Positions 60,076 through 64,000 of a stretch of DNA of 64,000 bases are shown here, one piece after another. The DNA lies in NCBI RefSeq assembly GCF_014083945.1, contig NZ_CP046444.1, forward strand, positions 682,001-746,000, given 5' to 3'. Under the pieces are notes generated by a model. It saw nothing but the letters and a program-made list of their open reading frames with translations. It searched no databases and had not been told where the DNA came from. The translations under genes were made by a program, and so were the position numbers. Within the stretch, counting starts at the first letter, position 1; each line of letters begins with the position of its first letter. The stretch comes from Granulicella sp. 5B5 (lineage in GTDB: Bacteria > Acidobacteriota > Terriglobia > Terriglobales > Acidobacteriaceae).

Positions 60076-60717
60076 TCATCGTTCTTTGGAACCAGCGACG
60101 ATCAGGTTGTTGTCCACGCTAAAGGCGCCCGGCGCAGAGTTCGCGCGGATGTTCGCCATCGCGGAGTCACCACTATTGTCCACAACACCATACAATGCCA
60201 CATGCCCGTTATCGACGATGATATGGATCGCATGAAACCCCAGCGGCGGATCGTTCGTAATGCCGCCAGCCATACGCGCCACGCTGAGGCCGCGATATAG
60301 CGGGCCGGCGTTGGCGTTGTAGCGGCTCAGCGCTGGCGACGTATAGATCCGGTTGTAAACCTGCGCGCGGACACGGTCGTCATTCGGCGAATAGGGCAGC
60401 ACCTTGATCTGGTTCTCCACGGCGGCTACACCGGCAATGCCCTTCACCGCGCTTGCGGCTTCACTCTTCAACGAGGGCCGCGACGCGAAACCATGTAGCA
60501 CGACCGTCCTGCCCTCCACGCCAAACGTGATCCAGTCGAAGACATCGTAGTCCGGAAGGCCCCGCAGCCTCTGCTGCACCTCTTTGACCACGCGGACACC
60601 ATCATCCTGTGACCAGCCATGCGCGGGAGTTTGGGCCTGCGCCATGTTGGATACAGCACCCGCATACATCAGGCCAAACGCTAAACAACCAACAGCAGGC
60701 AACCTGAACTTTCTCAT
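60076..60717 (-). CDS. Secreted BON-domain protein
   Basis: 213 residues from the ATG at 60717 with AAGGAGG upstream. A signal peptide ends SNMAQAQ. Two BON domains follow: VVKEVQQRLRGLPDYDVFDWITFGVEGRTVVLHGFASRPSLKSEAASAVKGIAGVAAVENQIKV condensed as one unit, and a second with GFHAIHIIVDNGHVALYGVVDNSGDSAMANIRANSAPGAFSVDNNLIV. BON domains bind phospholipid and stabilise envelopes under stress, so a periplasmic or outer-membrane role is likely. Convergent with gltX. Confidence 0.88.
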   Translation of the reverse strand: MRKFRLPAVGCLAFGLMYAGAVSNMAQAQTPAHGWSQDDGVRVVKEVQQRLRGLPDYDVFDWITFGVEGRTVVLHGFASRPSLKSEAASAVKGIAGVAAVENQIKVLPYSPNDDRVRAQVYNRIYTSPALSRYNANAGPLYRGLSVARMAGGITNDPPLGFHAIHIIVDNGHVALYGVVDNSGDSAMANIRANSAPGAFSVDNNLIVAGSKER

Positions 60718-60914
60718 GGAACCTCCTTGCAATGGTAGAAATAGCCCGTATGGGATTAGGATGCCTGCTCCATCGTCGCCGTTGGCTCCAAAACTGGCTT
60801 CAATCGCTTCGCAATGCAGCTCGCAGCCCGCCCCCATCTATACAAGAGGCTGCTCCAGAAATCTACGGTGATCGATGAAATGCCCCATTCGCAGCTACCC
60901 TATTACAACTTGAC

Positions 60915-61406
60915 CTACTCGCCCCGCACCGCAACATGCACAGCCAGGTTCCGCGGCGGAAAGCATGCAGCGTTGTCGCAGGCCTGGTAGTGCAGCGTGC
61001 CGCTAAGCGTGGACTCTCCTTTCGGCACCACCAGCCGCAGCATCACGCGAAACTCGCCCTGGTACACATTCAGCGTCTCACCCGCGCCAATCGGCAAACG
61101 GAACGACACACCCGCCGGATACGACTCGCCCAGCACCTTGTACCCGCTCGCCGCCTGCAACGTCAACACCGTCGGAATCAGCAGTTCATCGGACGGATGA
61201 TGCGAGTTGATATGAAATCCATCGTCAACGCGGAAGCGCAGCTCCACGTCCTGCGGCTTGCCCGCCGGCACATCCACTGCGTCCGAGAGCAGGAACACAT
61301 GGTCCTTGCCCTTCACCTGCGGCTGCCCCAGCTGAATCTCCTGCGCCGGCAGCACACCCGCCAGCAACACCACCGCCAACACTCCAAACCTCTTCAACGT
61401 ACTCAC
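60915..61406 (-). CDS. Secreted DsbD N-terminal-domain protein
   Basis: 163 residues with a signal peptide ending VLPAQ. The rest is an immunoglobulin-like domain of the DsbD-alpha type: DVPAGKPQDVELRFRVDDGFHINSH, then TLSGTLHYQACDNAACFPP with the Cys pair (C-x4-C). DsbD-alpha passes electrons from the membrane part to periplasmic thiol proteins; here no membrane or C-terminal thioredoxin part is attached. It overlaps the stop of the TlpA gene by 4 bp, so the pair probably works together in periplasmic thiol reduction. Confidence 0.85.
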   Translation of the reverse strand: MSTLKRFGVLAVVLLAGVLPAQEIQLGQPQVKGKDHVFLLSDAVDVPAGKPQDVELRFRVDDGFHINSHHPSDELLIPTVLTLQAASGYKVLGESYPAGVSFRLPIGAGETLNVYQGEFRVMLRLVVPKGESTLSGTLHYQACDNAACFPPRNLAVHVAVRGE

Positions 61407-62014
61407 GCTCCCGGCAGAATCTTGTGGATGTCGGCTTCGATCTCGTCCTTGGTCGGCGCACCCGCGGTCTCTTCAACGACGTCGCCCTTGGGGTCCACGT
61501 AGAACGTCTCCGGCAGGTAGTCCACTCCGCCATAGAGCTTCGGCACGCTCTCATCCGGCTGCAGAATCGTGTACGTCACGCCGATCTTCTTTACGGCCTT
61601 CTCAATCTCGTCAGCCGAGGTGCCATCGTCCTGCGAGAGCCCAAGAATCACCAGCCCCTTGCTCTTGTACTTCTGGTTCATCTCCTCGAACCACGGCATC
61701 TCCAGCTTGCACGGCCCGCACCACGTCGCCCAGAAGTTCACAATCACAGGGTGCCCACGGTACTGTGCCAGCGACACCTTCTTGCCGCTCAGGTCCACCA
61801 GCGTAAACGCCGGTGCCGGCTTGCCCTGCAGGCTCGCTCCTGACGCGTCCGGCTCCGCGTTCGCCTCCTCCGGGGAGCTCTTCGTCAGCGTCTCGATCTT
61901 CTGCTGCGTCTGCTGCATCGCCAGCTGCCGCTGCTTATAGTTGTGCCACCCCGCAAACCCCAGCGCACCCAGCACCACCACCATCATCGCCAATACTGCC
62001 AACCGACGCGCCAC
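61403..62014 (-). CDS. TlpA-type membrane-anchored thioredoxin
   Basis: 203 residues, GTG start. An N-terminal hydrophobic anchor (LAVLAMMVVVLGALGFAGW) is followed by a Gln/Glu-rich spacer and a thioredoxin domain: PAPAFTLVDLSGKKVSLAQYRGHPVIVNFWATWCGPC with Cys99 and Cys102, then the cis-Pro region DYLPETFYVDPKG. TlpA/ResA proteins reduce disulfides outside the membrane, for instance in cytochrome maturation. It is coupled to the DsbD-alpha-like gene by an ATGA overlap. Divergent from kdsD with 93 bp between starts. Confidence 0.92.
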   Translation of the reverse strand: MARRLAVLAMMVVVLGALGFAGWHNYKQRQLAMQQTQQKIETLTKSSPEEANAEPDASGASLQGKPAPAFTLVDLSGKKVSLAQYRGHPVIVNFWATWCGPCKLEMPWFEEMNQKYKSKGLVILGLSQDDGTSADEIEKAVKKIGVTYTILQPDESVPKLYGGVDYLPETFYVDPKGDVVEETAGAPTKDEIEADIHKILPGA

Positions 62015-62107
62015 AGCATAACCTCCCGCGCACGTTGCCGCGCACTCTCTCTTTAGTCTAACGCCGCCGGCTCTGCTAGCATCACGAGTGCCACACGAAC
62101 CGTGCCC

Positions 62108-63157
62108 ATGCCTGATAGCCCGCCAAACCGCAGCGCCAGCGTAGAACCTCTAAACCCTGCTTCTGCAGCCCTGAGCGCCGCGGAACCAGCCTTGAGCCCG
62201 GCTGGGCTGGTCCGCATTGAAGCCGCTGCGCTCGAACAGCTCGCCACCCGCCTCGAAGGCGCGCAGCGCTCTCACTTTGACTCCCTCGCTGCCACAATGG
62301 TTACAGCCGTCCAGGCGGGCCATCGCATCGTGCTCACCGGAGTCGGCAAAAGCGGCCTCATCGCCCGGAAGATCGCCGCCACGCTGCTCTCCACCGGCAC
62401 TCCCGCGGCCTTCCTGCACCCGACAGAAGCCCTGCACGGCGACCTCGGCCTCTGCGCCGCCGGAGACATCCTCCTCGCCCTCAGCTACTCCGGCGCAAGC
62501 GAAGAGCTGCTGCGCCTTCTACCCGTTCTGCCGAAGCTCGGCGTAACACTGGCCTGCTTCACCGGCTGCCTCACCTCGCAGCTCGCTGCCGCCAGCCAGC
62601 ATGTACTCGATATCTCCGTCGAACGCGAAGCCTGCGCGCATCAACTCGCACCCACCGCCTCCACCACCGCCATGCTCGCACTCGGCGACGCCCTCGCCAT
62701 CGACGTCAGCCTCCGTCTCGACTTCCAGCCGCAGCACTTCGCCGAGCTCCACCCCGGCGGTGCGCTCGGCCGCCGCCTCACCCCCGTCCGCGCGCTCATG
62801 CACACCGGCGACGCCCTGCCCTCCGTACTCCCCACCGCCACGCTGCCCGAGATCATTCACGAGATCTCCGCGCGCCGCCTCGGCGTTACGACCGTTCAAC
62901 TCAAAGGCAAGCTCGTCGGCCTGCTCTCCGATGGCGACCTCCGCCGCCTCTTCGAGCGCGAAGGCCCCGAAGCCTTCCACCGCACCGCCGCCGAGATCTG
63001 CAACCCCGAGCCGCGCACCATCGCCCCCGAACCCTTCGCATCCGAGGCCCTCGATCTGATGGAGCAGCACAAGATCACCGCGCTCATCGTCACAGCCGAC
63101 GGCACCCGCGACACCACCGTGCTCGGCATCCTCCATCTGCACGACATCCTCAGCTGA
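62108..63157 (+). CDS. kdsD: Arabinose-5-phosphate isomerase (KpsF/GutQ family)
   Basis: 349 residues from the ATG at 62108; a GTG at 62102 is also in frame. Interconverts ribulose-5-phosphate and arabinose-5-phosphate, the first step to Kdo for LPS. SIS domain: VLTGVGKSGLIARKIAATLLSTGTPAAFLHPTEALHGDLG, LLALSYSGASEELLRLLP and LAPTASTTAMLALGDALA, HPGGALGRRL. Two CBS domains follow (ARRLGVTTVQLKGKLVGLLSDGDLRR and the final half). Normal length with a slightly longer Ala/Pro-rich start. A repeat copy separates it from proS. Confidence 0.94.
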   Translation: MPDSPPNRSASVEPLNPASAALSAAEPALSPAGLVRIEAAALEQLATRLEGAQRSHFDSLAATMVTAVQAGHRIVLTGVGKSGLIARKIAATLLSTGTPAAFLHPTEALHGDLGLCAAGDILLALSYSGASEELLRLLPVLPKLGVTLACFTGCLTSQLAAASQHVLDISVEREACAHQLAPTASTTAMLALGDALAIDVSLRLDFQPQHFAELHPGGALGRRLTPVRALMHTGDALPSVLPTATLPEIIHEISARRLGVTTVQLKGKLVGLLSDGDLRRLFEREGPEAFHRTAAEICNPEPRTIAPEPFASEALDLMEQHKITALIVTADGTRDTTVLGILHLHDILS

Positions 63158-63167
63158 ATCACCCATG

Positions 63168-63230
63168 AAGTGTCATCTCGACCGGAGCATCGCAGCTTCA
63201 TCGCGATGCGTAGCGGAGAGACCTGCATTT
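63168..63230 (+). repeat. Dispersed ~75-bp repeat, copy D, intergenic
   Basis: AAGTGTCATCTCGACCGGAGC start and GCGTAGCGGAGAGACCTGCATTT end; the middle CATCGCAGCTTCATCGCGAT resembles copy B. It lies between kdsD and proS. Confidence 0.85.
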
Positions 63231-63260
63231 ACCCCTGCCCATCTCTCCTCACCATAGCCA

Positions 63261-63277
63261 CTCCGATACAATCGGAG
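63261..63277 (+). promoter_or_regulatory. Hairpin enclosing the proS ribosome site
   Basis: CTCCGAT-ACA-ATCGGAG is a perfect 7-bp stem whose right arm supplies most of GGAGGGA, the ribosome site 4-9 bp before the proS ATG. It could limit initiation until melted; this is inferred from structure only. Confidence 0.45.
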
Positions 63278-63281
63278 GGAT

Positions 63282-64000
63282 ATGCAACGTTGGTCGAAGC
63301 TCTTCATTCCCACCCTCCGCGAAGCCCCCACAGACGCCGAGGTCGCCAGCCATAAGCTCCTTCTCCGCGCCGGATACATCCGCCAGCTCGGCGCCGGCAT
63401 CTACAGCTATCTGCCGCTCGGCCAGCGCTCCATCAACAAGATCGTCGCCATCGTGCGCGAGGAGATGGACAAGATCGGCCAGGAGTTCCTGTTGCCCACG
63501 CTGAACCCCGTCGAGCTCTGGCAGGAGTCCGGCCGTGAAGCCGTCATGGGCCAGAACCTCTTCCACCTCAAGGACCGTAAGGGCGCACAACTCGTCCTCG
63601 CCATGACCCACGAAGAGGTCATCACCTCCATTGCGCGCAACGAGCTCCGCAGCTACAAGCAGCTCCCCCAGATCTGGTACCAGATCCAGACCAAGTTCCG
63701 CGACGAGCCCCGCCCCAAGTCCGGCCTGCTCCGTGTGCGCCAGTTCATCATGAAGGACGCCTACTCCTTCGACATCGACGCCGCTGGACTCGACGAAAGC
63801 TACAACAAGCACGACGCCACCTACCGCACCATCTTCACCCGCTGCGGGCTCGACTTCGTCGCCGTCGAAGCCGACTCCGGCGCCATGGGCGGTTCCGGCT
63901 CGCAGGAGTTCATGGTCTACACCGACGCAGGCGAAGACTTCATCGCCTCCAGCGCGAGCGGCTACGCGGCCAACCTCGAGAAGGCCACCAGCCAGCTCGC
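63282..64000 (+). CDS. proS: Prolyl-tRNA synthetase, 5' part
   Basis: About 239 N-terminal residues; the gene runs off the window. Charges tRNA-Pro. Bacterial-type class II enzyme: [40 protein letters not shown] (motif 1 region), [24 protein letters not shown] and [26 protein letters not shown] (motif 2), followed by the beginning of the editing insertion domain ([21 protein letters not shown]). ATG at 63282 with GGAGGGA upstream, partly paired in a hairpin. Confidence 0.96.
   Translation, partial: MQRWSKLFIPTLREAPTDAEVASHKLLLRAGYIRQLGAGIYSYLPLGQRSINKIVAIVREEMDKIGQEFLLPTLNPVELWQESGREAVMGQNLFHLKDRKGAQLVLAMTHEEVITSIARNELRSYKQLPQIWYQIQTKFRDEPRPKSGLLRVRQFIMKDAYSFDIDAAGLDESYNKHDATYRTIFTRCGLDFVAVEADSGAMGGSGSQEFMVYTDAGEDFIASSASGYAANLEKATSQL

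Overview
The window is a GC-rich chromosomal segment with 63 protein genes packed on both strands. No rRNA, tRNA, CRISPR array, transposase or phage gene could be recognised. The content points to Acidobacteriota, class Terriglobia (Granulicella/Edaphobacter/Terriglobus-like). The signs are two proteins of the 'VWFA-related Acidobacterial' type, many secreted or Tat-exported small proteins and peptidases, lipid A/Kdo genes of a diderm, and a BshB1-type deacetylase typical of bacillithiol producers. This placement is an inference from gene content.

Layout. 1-6.4 kb: the end of ubiX, a TetR regulator divergent from a YdbC-type aldo/keto reductase with a 17-bp palindrome between them, an alpha/beta hydrolase-Nudix pair, a nitroreductase and two divergent secreted proteins. 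6.7-16 kb: uvrA, a CPBP protease, a zinc-ribbon microprotein, mtnA, a VWFA-type protein and an MFS transporter. 16-28 kb: metG, a Gly/His-rich secreted protein, two Tat cupins, tatD, yajQ, a polyprenyl synthase, xseB, a homocysteine methyltransferase/MTHFR fusion, a lipoprotein and bshB1. 28-37 kb: a MobB-like NTPase, lpxD, a TetR-DUF308-Ohr-cupin group, a DUF1080 protein, an LpxL-like acyltransferase, a SYLF protein, a LuxR-type response regulator, dcd and an HU gene. 37-54 kb: priA-alaX-fbp, M24 and CocE-type peptidases, a second VWFA protein, an M1 peptidase-lptE-holA operon, a GNAT enzyme, a DUF4126 protein and tilS-ftsH. 54-64 kb: GNAT, ispD-arsR-SDR-ispF, gltX, a BON protein, a tlpA/DsbD-domain pair, kdsD and the start of proS.

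The genes are mainly housekeeping: isoprenoid precursors and prenyl chains (ispD, ispF, polyprenyl synthase, ubiX), outer-membrane assembly (lpxD, lpxL-like, kdsD, lptE), translation (metG, gltX, proS, tilS, alaX), DNA maintenance (uvrA, priA, holA, xseB, HU, dcd), methionine/one-carbon metabolism (mtnA and the HMT/MTHFR fusion) and thiol/peroxide defence (bshB1, ohr, tlpA).

The most unusual layer is repetitive DNA that the gene list does not explain. (1) A roughly 75-bp family occurs four times, twice inside uvrA and metG and read in the same frame in both. (2) A REP-like family with TTCA-loop hairpins and a GGCTTTAGCC core occurs beside metG and again inside it. (3) Short arrays of 7-bp units lie in intergenic spaces and within metG and tilS. 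(4) A 58-bp element lies just upstream of three unrelated genes. (5) A 147-bp inverted repeat with 41-bp arms lies upstream of ispD. metG holds four such insertions plus an AT-rich stretch and looks like a gene repeatedly colonised by small elements. This resembles the way Rickettsia palindromic elements enter reading frames.
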